Assembly: GCA_029204225.1 (NCBI GenBank)
Contig: CM055102.1
Coordinates: 32,796,085-32,860,084, forward strand
Reading direction: 5' to 3'
Source: Diphasiastrum complanatum
Lineage: Eukaryota; Streptophyta; Lycopodiopsida; Lycopodiales; Lycopodiaceae
Length of the DNA stretch: 64,000 bases
Below, piece by piece: positions 46,151 to 56,784 of the stretch. Within the stretch, counting starts at the first letter, position 1; every line of letters starts with the position of its first letter. Below the pieces are notes generated by a model, which was not told the origin of the DNA, did not search any database, and saw only the letters and a program-made list of their open reading frames with translations. A program made the translations under genes and the position numbers.

Positions 46151-47977
46151 TTCTTTTTTCCCTTGAACCACTTCTATCTCTAGAAGTGAAAACCAGGGAA
46201 ATTCTTCTTCATTCTTTTGACTCGCTCCCATGAATCATCATCCTTAGTCCATCACTTCCACCTAATCAAGCACTCAGAGATAGAACGATTTCTCAATTGT
46301 TTATCTCTGGTTCTGAGTACCTTTTTAGGTTCCAAAGGAACACTAAGCGATAAGTCCTCCAAATGGGTACAAATCTTTCTCTGAACCAACTACGTCACCT
46401 TCATGTAAACATAATTTTAACCGGCTTACATGAAACACAAGGAGAGCTGTAGTCTTGTCCTGAAGATCTAGTTCATAAGCTAAAGAACAATTTTCTTTAT
46501 AATTCGAAATGGTCCACAATATCTGGTAGACATTTATAATGCTTCCCCATACTCATAGTCTTAGAATCCTTAGGTATTCTAATATATACCCAGTCATCAA
46601 CTTTGAAATCTCTAGGAGACCTCTTAAGATTGGCATAGTTCTTAGCTCTATCCTAAGCACTTCGGATACAATCATGGGCCACTTGCAACATTTCATGCAT
46701 ATCATGCAAGAATCCGCAACTTCTTGGATCTTAACGGACTTCATCTCCACATGAAGAGCTAGGTTGAAAACCGTACATTAGCATAAACAAACTATAACCA
46801 ATAGCAGAATGTTTCCTACTATTATAAACAAATTCAATCAAAGAAACATAATCTTCCCACTGAGATTGCCTGTGAGACACATATGTTTTCAACATATCCT
46901 CCATAGTTTGATTAGTTCTCCCAGTCTGGCCATCTGATTCAAATGATCATAAGAACTAAAACTAAGCAAGATTTCAAGCTTATGGAATACAACTAACCAA
47001 AACTGACCTGTAAAGTTAGGATCTCTATCACTAATTATATCACTTGGCAGTCCATAAAGCCTAAATAATCTTTCCACAAATATCTAGGCTAAATCCAAAG
47101 CCCGGATATTGACTTGACTGGTATAAAAGTAGCTAACTTTGTCAACGTATCCACCACAACCCATATAGAATCATTTGTCGTTGGGTCCTTGGAAGTCCAA
47201 CCACAAAATTCATAGATATATTTTTCCATCGTTTCTGAGAAATAGCTAGGGGATGTAACAACCCTTTAGTCTTTAGGCGTTCAGCTTTGGCTAATTGACA
47301 AGGTCTACATTTAACCACATACGACTCTACAAATGGCTTGAGTTTTGGCCAATGAAACTCTCTTCTGACCAAGTCTAGTGTCTTGTGTATACCCGAATGA
47401 CCTACCCAAGGAACGTTATGACACTCATAAAGAATCCTCTTCTTTATCTCATCATCCACTGGTACACAAATTTTCTCATTTCGAAATAGTAAACCACCTT
47501 GGATAGAGAGCTGTTCTGCTATCTTCTTACCTTTCCTAGGAACCTGAGACTCCTGTGAGTAAATCTCCATTCCATTTTCATTTTTTCCTGTCTCCACCAT
47601 CTTTTAAATGGGACCAAAATGAGAATCCGATTTATACCTCTCTCTCAGTGAAAGATATAGATCAGTGGAAATCTGCGTGAATGAAAGTTCATTTAATTTA
47701 CCAATCCGACTAAGCGCATCTGCAACTTGGTTAGAGCTAGCCTTGACATATCGGATCTCATGATCAAATTCCTGCATAAGCTCAGTCCAACGAGCTTTAT
47801 GACCTTTAAGATCATTCTGATTACAAAAGTACTTTAGAGACTGGTGATCTGTATACACTATAAACTGACTATCATAAAGTTAATGTCTCCAAGTTTTAAG
47901 TTCATGTATCACAACAAATAACTCGAGTTGTATAACACAATTGTGAGTTTCTTGCTTTCAAACGCTATTGGCCTATT

Positions 47978-48101
47978 GTCTAGTAAAAGAACTACTCCTA
48001 TGTCGAATCACTTGCGTCCATTCTCACGACGTAAGGTATGTCTAGTAAAAGAACTACTCCTATCGTCAAATCACTTGCGTCCATTCTCACGATGTAAGGT
48101 A
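47978..48101. repeat. 62-bp tandem duplication in the RNase H region of F
   Basis: Two adjacent copies starting GTCTAGTAAAAGAACTACTC, nearly identical. Their length is not a multiple of three, so they break the frame. Confidence 0.9.
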
Positions 48102-48528
48102 TATTAGGATTCGCGATCTGTAACACAGAAGCTGAAGCAACCATTTGCTTGAGCTTCTCAAAGCATTGGGTCAATTCATCATTCCACTCAATAGGTGGAC
48201 TAGGTTGACCTCTCTTTTTCTTTTATTAACTCTGCCTTTAGTCAAATTATTTAAGGGTGCTGCTATCTTTGCATAATCTTCAATTGACTTACAAAAGAAA
48301 ACTATAAAACCGAGAAAAGATTTAACTTCTCCAACCATCTTTAGTATTGGCCACTCAAGCACTATCTTGACCTCACTCTCATTGATCTTCAACCCACTAC
48401 GGGTGATCTTATGACCGAGGTACAATAACTCATGCTTAAAAAACTCACATTTAGATTTTTTAACATACAGTTTCTGTCTTCTGAGAATATCTAAGACAGT
48501 CTTAAGATGACTCAAATGCTCTTTAAGT

Positions 48529-48568
48529 GTCCTACTGTAGATGAGAATGTCCTACTGTAGATGAGAAT
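48529..48568. repeat. 20-bp perfect tandem duplication beside the F catalytic box
   Basis: GTCCTACTGTAGATGAGAAT occurs twice head to tail, next to the codons of FLDDILIYS on the minus strand. Twenty bases shift the frame. Confidence 0.92.
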
Positions 48569-50767
48569 GTCATCTAAGAATACAACCACATACTTCCCTA
48601 GATATGGATGAAAAAGATCGTTCATCATCTGTTGGAACATAGCTGGTGTATTCGTCAACCCAAAAGGAAGAACAAGAAATTCATAATGACCGAATCTCGT
48701 CCAAAAACCCGTTTTTCCGGTTCTAAGATCTATCTTTGTGAAGTATTTAGCTCCACTTAATCGATCTACCAGATCATCCATACAAGGCAAATGATATTTA
48801 TTTTTAATAGTTACCTTATTCAACCCCATGTAGTCAACACACAAACAGAATCCTCCATCTTTCTTCGCTTTCAGAAGAACAGGAGCACCCCATGGTGACT
48901 TACTTGGCTAAATATGACCCATCTTCAAATAATTTTTTATTTGCTTAGTAATCTCTATATCTTCTTTATGAGAAAATTGATATGGTTGTCTAGAGATAGG
49001 TTGACTACCTGGAATTAAATCAATCTTATGGTCTACCGATCTGGACGACGGTATTCCATGAGGTACTTTTTTTGAAAATACATCTTCAAATTCAGACAAT
49101 ATCTTATTCTTCTCAATTTGCTCCTGATCTAAGTCTACAGAGTTAAGAATCTTTGAAAATTCACAACTACTTAGATGCATTTCAAATAAATCTAAAATTG
49201 GCTTAGCAAATAAAAAATAAGCTTCATAGCGACGAATCAAAAAATTTCATTACATTAGCAAATGAACTCATCCCAGATGGATGTACATATTTGTCTCCAA
49301 ACAATGTAATTATTTCTTTACCCTCCTAAAAAGAGAAAACATGCTTCTCAAAATCTATCTCAGGATGCTTATTAAATAACCACTCGTATCCTAGAATTAT
49401 GTCCGTACGTGCTAAATCTAAAATATGGATTCAATTAACTCTTTATAATCTTGGATCCAAATTGGAAGTCTTGGAACTTTAACATCCCATGTCTCCAACT
49501 TCGCACCTGAAGCTAGATATACTCGATATCTATGGTTATTGGCTTCAGTTTCCAAGCCGAGTTTCTTCACAAGGCCAGAGTTAATGAAATTATGAGTAGA
49601 TCCACTTTCCACTAAAATACTAACCTCATGTCCTTTAACAATGTCTTTCAAATGAAATAATTCATTTGGCAAGTATGAAGCAGTACTAAAAGAACAATCA
49701 CACTCACAATTAACCTTGTTTATTTTCAACTTAAGATTTCCTTTGCCTGACATCTCAATAACTTGAGCTACGCCTTTCTTTCATTCTGTGGGCAGAATTT
49801 AATATCTAGGCTCACTACAATGGAAATGCACATTGGTCCTTCTAGTATTTTTTTCGAAAAAAATGTTTCTTTTGTCTAAACTCAGATGCAGCTTGATTCA
49901 GTTCATCGAAATACTTGGATTTACTACTCCGACAAATTTTTTTCTTTCCTTTCTTCTGGCTGGGTCCGGATGATCCACATGGAGTAGCCTATAATTGCTT
50001 TCTAGATGCCACCACTGTGGAATCATACACTTTCGCAACTCGTACGATGTCATCAAAAGTTTGAAGCACATTACGCTTGCTCTCATTCTAATAATCTATA
50101 GGCAGACCTAGGATAAACTGCAACAATGCCAGTTTTGCATCAAATGAGAGAACTTTATTCCATAAATCATAAAATCTTGCAAGTACGAGTCCAAACTCCG
50201 AGTACCCATTTTGCAGTTGATAAATCTTTGGTAGAAATCCGAGTTGTCTACAACCACAAACAACTTTCTGAACACTTCCATGAGCTCTTCCCATGTGCTA
50301 GGTTTTGGTTGTAGGTCACGCCACCACGATGAAGCTTTCCCTCAGAAGAATAGAATAACGCTCTCAATCTTTTTATCTTCAGGAATCTTGTGTAGATTAA
50401 AATAACCGGTCCACTTGGTTAACCAGTCATCTACAACCTCAGATTTTTTTCTCTTTCTTCTCCCCCAAAAAAGGTTCAGGCTGAAAGCCTAAATTAAGTG
50501 CCGAAAGAGTTTTTAATTGATTCAACAATACTTCCATCTATTGATCCCTTAAAGTGCTCTTGTTGTTTATTTCATTAAGCGCTTGGCTATATAGGCCTCC
50601 CACTAAGGAGCCTATCTCACCAACACATCCATCATGTCAACTAGACCAAAGCAAATGCACTCTAGATCCACTATCGTGATGAGAAACTCACCCAAGATCC
50701 ATAGCATAACAACCAGACTCCAACTGGATCTAACCAAATAACAGTTAGAATTAAAGTAGAATCACCA

Positions 50768-51003
50768 TGTTGATAGGACTGTGGGTCCTATCAGTCGATA
50801 AGGATCAATTGGCTTCGCCACGAGATGAGCGCGTCCCGTCAACGACAACCTGGGTCATGCATGAGTTGCCTGAGTGAAGAACTATATGTACAGTGTAACT
50901 TCATTTTGAGAAATACAATTGCTATGTGAGCTTGCTGTGGAGAGTGTTTTCTGTCTGTGTTACTGTGTAGCATGATCTGTGTTCCTATTTGAAGCAAATT
51001 CTA
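50768..51003 (+). repeat. Copia G 5' LTR, short (about 236 bp)
   Basis: It begins TGTTGATAGGAC, with a 7-bp stem (GATAGGA / TCCTATC) near its start. It ends near TTCTACG just before the primer-binding site, with an uncertainty of about 3 bp. It replaces or truncates the upstream end of element F. Confidence 0.65.
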
Positions 51004-51006
51004 CGT

Positions 51007-51018
51007 TGGTATCAGAGC
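51007..51018 (+). other. Copia G primer-binding site
   Basis: TGGTATCAGAGC a few bases after the proposed LTR end. Confidence 0.88.
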
Positions 51019-52319
51019 CGTACAAGGGGGGAGTGTACAGTACAGTGTCGCCATTGAAGAGAGCTTCATGAGAAGAACAATCTTCTGAGAGTTCGGGGTT
51101 TAAGACGGGTTGAAGACGGAAAGTGAAGTACTGGTGCACAGATTCTAGCACATAGAAGCTTATTGAGCTTGAGATTGTGTGAGGATTCGGAGACAAGAGT
51201 TGTCGACTGAATCAAAACCGTAGCAAAATAGAATTTTGAAATTCCGAAGGAAGGCTACTTGGTGTTTGTAGTCGATGTGCATTCAAATGGACAACGTTTG
51301 ACAAACAGTTTGAAGCATCAGACTCCTAGCAGCAAGGCGACCTCAGAGGAAGAGGATTGGCTAGTCAGATAGTTGTAAACAGTCAACCAAGTTCAATATT
51401 TCCAAGAAAAATCCTGGCCTAGGGTTTGGAAGCACAAAAGTTTGGATTTTGAGCTGTAGGAGACCATTCTCTGATCTGTAAAAGCAAGATCAAGGGCGTC
51501 CTTGTACTGGTAGAAGGATGCTAGAAGGCTGTGTGCAGCCGCGAGCCAGTTAGGGAGCATGATAGATCTGATGGTGGCTGCCATAGCTAAAAGACTAGAA
51601 GAAAAAAGGAAGCAAGCCACGAGAGGCTTGCGCACGGCCATCGCGAGTGAACAGATAGTGTCTCCAGGTGTGTATCGGCTGGAAGTGTCCATTGTTAGCG
51701 CGCATATTGAATCACGACCATCCGATGAATCTCCAACAGGGTCAACGATCTAGATCACGAGCTGGAGAATGAAGTATAGTCGTCGGATCAAAATCTACCG
51801 TTAGATGTACTCTGAAGGGTCCTTGAAAAAGGCTAAAAGAATTTGAAGTAAATTTAGCACTTCAACTTCTTTAAAAATTTTTAGTTTGAAGTGAGAGTTG
51901 GGTCCAAATTCACTGAAGTGTGAAGCTTCTTCAAAGTGAAAAAACAGTTCAAAAACACAAAAAGTCCCTAATTTTGGGTCCTTTATCCGTTTTGACTCAA
52001 ATGAAGGGCTACAGACTCCAAACGAAGGACACCCAGACTGTACCTACAAGTACGGTACCACAAAACAGAGTGATTGCAGCGGAGAACGTGTTCAAAGTGC
52101 ACCAAAAGTGATTTCACCATTCCATTGGGCACATAGTTGGGAGTTGACGACAAAGTGCGTTTCGGAAGGCGACGCCGATTTGGCTTTCAATTTGGCAAAA
52201 ATGCGGTGGGTGGCATGGTAAGGGAAAAAGTGCAGGTCATTACTTTCAACTTTTGATATCACAGTTGGCCTCGGCATACTGCTTTTAGCCTACGGTAGAA
52301 GTTTCAAGCAAGTTTGCAA
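51019..52319 (+). other. Copia G leader, about 1.3 kb, no recognisable gene
   Basis: Between primer-binding site and gag. It holds only short frames (for example 51559-51753 and 51920-52111) without motifs. This is long for a copia leader, so inserted sequence is possible. Confidence 0.5.
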
Positions 52320-54050
52320 TGACAAACATGGGAGAGTCCATTTTGAGTGAAAGTAGCAAATTGGACAGGATTTCCAACTATGTAGTGTGAAAATTCAAAA
52401 TGAAAAACATACTGATGGAGAAGAACATGTGGGATGTTGTCACAGGTGATGAGAGAAGACCACCAAATGAAGTGGACATCAAAGTGTTTGACAAGAAGGT
52501 GAGGAAAGCTTTGACCTTCATTAACTTGTCAGTGAAGGGTCATACCATTACCCACATTTGTGATGCTGTTACACCCAGACATGCATGGGATGTGCTAAAG
52601 GAACAGTTCGAGAAATCAAATCCATCAAGAATCATGTTTCTGAAGTCAAACTTGAATAGTGCCCGCATGAAACAAGGAGAGCACATTCAGACTTAAATGA
52701 CTAGAATCAAGACAATGAGGGATGAACTGCACTCTATTGGTGAGCGCATACACGATGTGGAGCTGGTGCACAATGCATTGTACAAGATTGCAGAAGTCTA
52801 TCAGATGTTTGTGAGCGGAATAGCATCAAGAGAAAGATTTCCAACCTTTGAAGAGCTCATAGGAATCTTGATGCAGAAAGAGCAACGACAAGAAATGGTG
52901 AAAGCTAGATGTCAGAATACTGACGATTAGGATATTTTTGGTCAGAAGCATGCAGTACGACAGTCTATCTTCAAAATAGAAGTCCTACCATTGCCATACC
53001 AAAGATAACACGTGAGGAGGCATTCACAAAGAAGAAGCCAAAGGTGAACCACTTGCAAATATGTGGATGTAAGGCCTTTGTACACATTCCTAAGGAAGAG
53101 AGACATAAACTTGATGTGAAAGCTATCAAGTGTATATTCCTAGGATATGATGATCGTGTGAAAGGCTATAGATGTTTTGATGTAGTGGAGAACAAAATAC
53201 ATGTAAGTCATGATGTCATCTGTGATGAATCCAAGATGTATGAAGATGAGGATGATGAGAAGATAGACACATCCAGTGGGAAAGATGGTATAATGAGAAT
53301 ACCTCTTGATGATGATCCATTTATTGACTTTCCAAGTGATGGACATGAGGATACATCTCAAGATACTACTACTCAACCTCAAGGGGCAGGTTGGAGAGGT
53401 AGAGATAAACCTTTTGGTGCAAGAAGAATTGAAGTTGTAGGTGACAAACACAAGGAGAAAGATGTACTGTGGGATACATTTTCACCAGGAAGCCGATCAC
53501 CTGACAAGAAGCTCCCTAAGTGGTTTGAGAGATTGTTGGAGAGCTGCGACATGGATGACTTTCCAGGATCATCTAGCCAGAGAGAGCTACGAAGATCAAC
53601 AAGAGAGAAGACACAGCCTGAAAGGTATGAAGCAAATTATGCTATCTTATCTAGCATTATTCAAAGCAAAGAACCCTTTGACTTATAGTGAAGCGAAGGA
53701 TGATGACATTTGGGTCAAGGCCATGAGAGAGGAGATGGAGTCAATTGCTAAGCATAGCACATGGGACTTAGTGGAACCACCAGTTGGCAAGAAACCCATT
53801 GGTTGTAAATGGGTATACAGGACTAAAGTATAGCAAAGCACAAAGCAAGATTGGTGATCAAAGAGTATGCACAAGGTAAAGGGGTCGACTATGAAGAGAC
53901 CTTTGCGCCAGTATGTAAGTGGAATACTCTACGTCTACTTGTTGCTTTAGCTTCACATTTTGGTTGGCCTTTGCATCAGATAGATGTGAAATCTGCTTTT
54001 CTAAATGGAGAGTTTTTCTTTTCCAAAAAGCGCCTTTTGAGGATGGATGC
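52320..54050 (+). pseudogene. Copia G gag-pol, internally deleted and 3' truncated
   Basis: Gag starts near ATG 52329 (ESILSESSKLDRISNY), then a TGA stands where relatives have Trp before KFKMKN. It continues at 52400-52930 (MWDVVTGDERR, HAWDVLKEQFEKSNPSRIM). Near 52935-53040 it jumps over the knuckle, protease and most of integrase to the post-integrase region (CGCKAFVHIPKEERHKLD, 53044-53688). Reverse transcriptase begins at 53690 (WVKAMREEMESIAKHSTWDL) and ends at about 54000 (HQIDVKSAFLNGE), before the catalytic box. No 3' LTR is seen. Confidence 0.88.
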
Positions 54051-54905
54051 ATGAAGATCCATTGATATTTACAATATATTTTTGGTATTAATTGATCTTC
54101 TACATTTTTTTCATTGCAAATATTGATTGCATCAATGGCTCCTCTTGGTCTCCGATTATGTATAGCCATTAGTACAAAATATGTCTACGCAAGCTGAGAA
54201 TGGAGAGAATGAAGAGAATGAGAGATATACCTATGAACGACAATCCAAAATATGTCTATGGAAGCTAAGAACAGAGAGAATGAGAGGTATACCTAAGAAT
54301 CACAAGGAGTTCCTAAACTACAAGGATTAGTTAACTACAGTTTATGACTATTGATGTCAAATCATCCTCGAGTGTACAAAGACGAACAACAAAAGAGTGT
54401 TCAGATAGTAACTATGGTCCAATCACAATCGTTTGTTTTGCTCGGCAGGATTTTTTAAAATCACGAAAATTTGGCTGAGAAAGGCAAAAACAATTTCCCT
54501 CCATCAACCACTGTTACAGTGCATCACAGATGAATACCATTGATTGGGACACATAAGCGTTGAAAGCGTGCAAAGTAAAAAAAAAAAACAAAGGGCCCAT
54601 TTTGAGTTCTAAGATCTCCTAATGAATCAACAAAAATAAATTCTCCACATTTGTCCAACTATTTATAATAGCCTGAATGTCATTTAGCCACTTTCCCTAA
54701 TTATGCCCTAAAAGGGCAACTTCTAGGTACTTCACCAAAAACCTAGAATTTCTAGTCCAAATGCAATGTACCAAAATTAGTCAATTATAATGGGTCCAAA
54801 CACAACCTCATCCACTTATCTACTTGCCAAAAATAATAATACCACTATTTAGGCTTTTATTGAAAAATATGAAACTATCTCTAAGTTGAGATTTCATTTT
54901 GGCCT
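54051..54905. other. No gene; local direct duplication
   Basis: Two imperfect copies of ACAAAATATGTCTACGCAAGC...GAGAATGAGAG...TATACCTA (about 54175-54235 and 54246-54295) lie in tandem. A poly-A run sits near 54579-54588. No domain is recognised. Confidence 0.5.
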
Positions 54906-54911
54906 CAAAAA

Positions 54912-55500
54912 ATGTCAAATAAACTAGTTGAAAATTTTCACAAAATGCTGATCAATGGAAAATTGCTACGGACAAATAATACTATGTTATGCACTCGACC
55001 TGAACTAGCATACCCCATAAGCTCGTTGAGGCAATTCATTTCTAATCCAGTGATGACACACTGGAAAGCTCTCTTGAAGGTCTTGAAATATATTCAAGTC
55101 ACCAAAGAGTTATGCATTTGTTATGGTAGCCAATTTGCCAAAAATCTTGAAGGATACACCAATGCAGATTGGGCAGGAGATCTCGACACCAGAAAATCGA
55201 CTTTTGATTTTATTTTTCTATTCAACCAGGGTCCAATATCTTGTAATAGCCGAAAACAAACCTCAATAGCATTAACTTCAACAGAATCAAAATACATTGC
55301 TGCCGGAAATGCTACCAAGGAGGCAATTTGGCTCAGAACTCTGCTTGCAGATAACGACCTTGCTCAACAACAACCGACAATTCTTTATTGACAATCGAAA
55401 CACAATTGCACTATCCTTGAATCTGAGATTTCATTCTTGAAGTAACCATATCAAAATCAAATACCATTATCTCAGAGAAAAGGTGAAGTTTTACTCATTT
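54912..55500 (+). pseudogene. Copia E RNase H end, 5' truncated
   Basis: The 159-residue frame reads CTRPELAYPISSLRQF, HWKALLKVLKYIQVTKEL, GYTNADWAGDLDTRKSTFDF and SRKQTSIALTSTESKYIA, the copia RNase H region. It stops at 55391 and continues decayed (IKYHYLREKVK). Gag, protease, integrase and reverse transcriptase catalytic parts are missing. Confidence 0.88.
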
Positions 55501-55625
55501 ATTGTAGGATAGATTTTATGGAAGCAATTTACCTCACAAAGCATTATCAAAAGACAACCATATCAGATTTAATAATATGTTAAATTTGAAGTTCAAAAAA
55601 TTTCAGAATCCACATTAAAGAGGAC

Positions 55626-56422
55626 TGTTGGATTTCAATCTCAAGTGGAAATCCACTTTGTAATGAGCATTCTGAAGATGTAAATACTCAAAAAAATTCT
55701 AGAAAAATTAAAAGGATATGCATGGAAGATCAAAGCCTGTTCTTGACCCCAAAGTATCAAAATGGATTTCAAACCTACCTTTGGTCAACGGCTTGAATTG
55801 ACTCAAAACATATTTTGATTCCACACATATTTCAACCCATAACCTATTTCGATCAAAACGCTATCTTGATACTATCAACCATTCTAATCCACATCGCAAT
55901 CAGAGGACACGACATTGACAGTTCATCTACTTTGTACATTTGTTTACTATCTACAATGACTGCTACCTAACATAGGACGGATCAAGTAGAACCAATAAAG
56001 ATGTGTAATCATACTTTCTAGTACTAGTCGATTGATCTACAATGATCATTAAATAGTACATATCAATAGATAGATCAATAAGTATAAGATTTAACAATCA
56101 ATGATCAATCATTGTGAAGCTTTTTGAAATTAGTGCAACCAAAAATGCATGCTTCATGCATTCGGCACTTTGATCTATTAAGATCAATTTGTTTCAATCA
56201 AGAGTGCAATTTTGTCTCACACTAGAGTTTGTTCTTGCATTGATGTACTGATTAAATCTCTCTTCAATCTTACTAGCTATCTGACACACTACTGATCCAA
56301 GTACAACTCATGTTGTCACATTCCGTTGCCAGTAACTCGAAGTATTCATCTCTAAGCGAATCAATCCAAAGCTTATCCTCTGGACATCCGATCATTCGAT
56401 CATCAACCATCAATTTCTGACA
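55626..56422 (+). repeat. Copia E 3' LTR (797 bp)
   Basis: It starts TGTTGGATTTC after the purine-rich TAAAGAGGAC and ends near CAATTTCTGACA. Its right half matches the Copia D LTR, so D and E are one family. No target duplication can be checked because the 5' end is missing. Confidence 0.75.
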
Positions 56423-56550
56423 TTAACTAGATCAAATAATGTAGTAAGGGACAATGTTCTAGTTATGCTCATAGATTTTCCAGATGAGCCATGAAGCATT
56501 ATTGATTTTAGGAAGATTGAAACATGTCGCACTCTATATCAAGAATATTT

Positions 56551-56770
56551 AGAGGGAGGGAGTGTTATGAGAATGTAACTGTACCACACCTAATAATGTC
56601 TCTAGCGGCAACTAACCACTAGAGGACAAAGAATGGTGTTGGGTCAGTGGCATGCATGCATACCAGGCAATAGGTATGAGGGCCAGTTATGCCCATTTGG
56701 TCACATGTATGACAAATAGGAGGCATGTAGTCCTTCAGTAGTGGATTGGGAGTCCTCATGCATCAATAAT
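56551..56770 (+). repeat. Purine tract and LTR start of an unknown element
   Basis: AGAGGGAGGGAG (56551-56562) is followed by TGTTATGAGAATG at 56563, the pattern of a polypurine tract and LTR start. The LTR-like part is cut at about 56770, where Copia H coding sequence begins. Confidence 0.5.
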
Positions 56771-56784
56771 CCATGCATGATGGC

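Larger units (their letters stand above)
46180..50560 (-). mobile_element. Ty3/gypsy chromovirus F, minus strand, broken
   Basis: In minus-strand order: gag (50560-49900; SSWWRDLQPKPSTWEELMEV, GTRSLDSYLQDF), protease (49753-49418; VESGSTHNFINSGL, so DSG is ESG), reverse transcriptase (49240-48515; [24 protein letters not shown]), RNase H (48515-47604; MYTDHQSLKYF), integrase zinc-binding and core (47600-46889; VGHSGIHKTLDL, CRPCQLAKAERLK, LPSDIISDRDPNF), the integrase C-terminal domain (46750-46400) and a chromodomain (about 46300-46180; ECLIRWK, DDDSWE). The Asp-to-Glu change in protease and several frameshifts mean it is dead. The 5' LTR is missing; Copia G begins at 50768. Confidence 0.92.
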
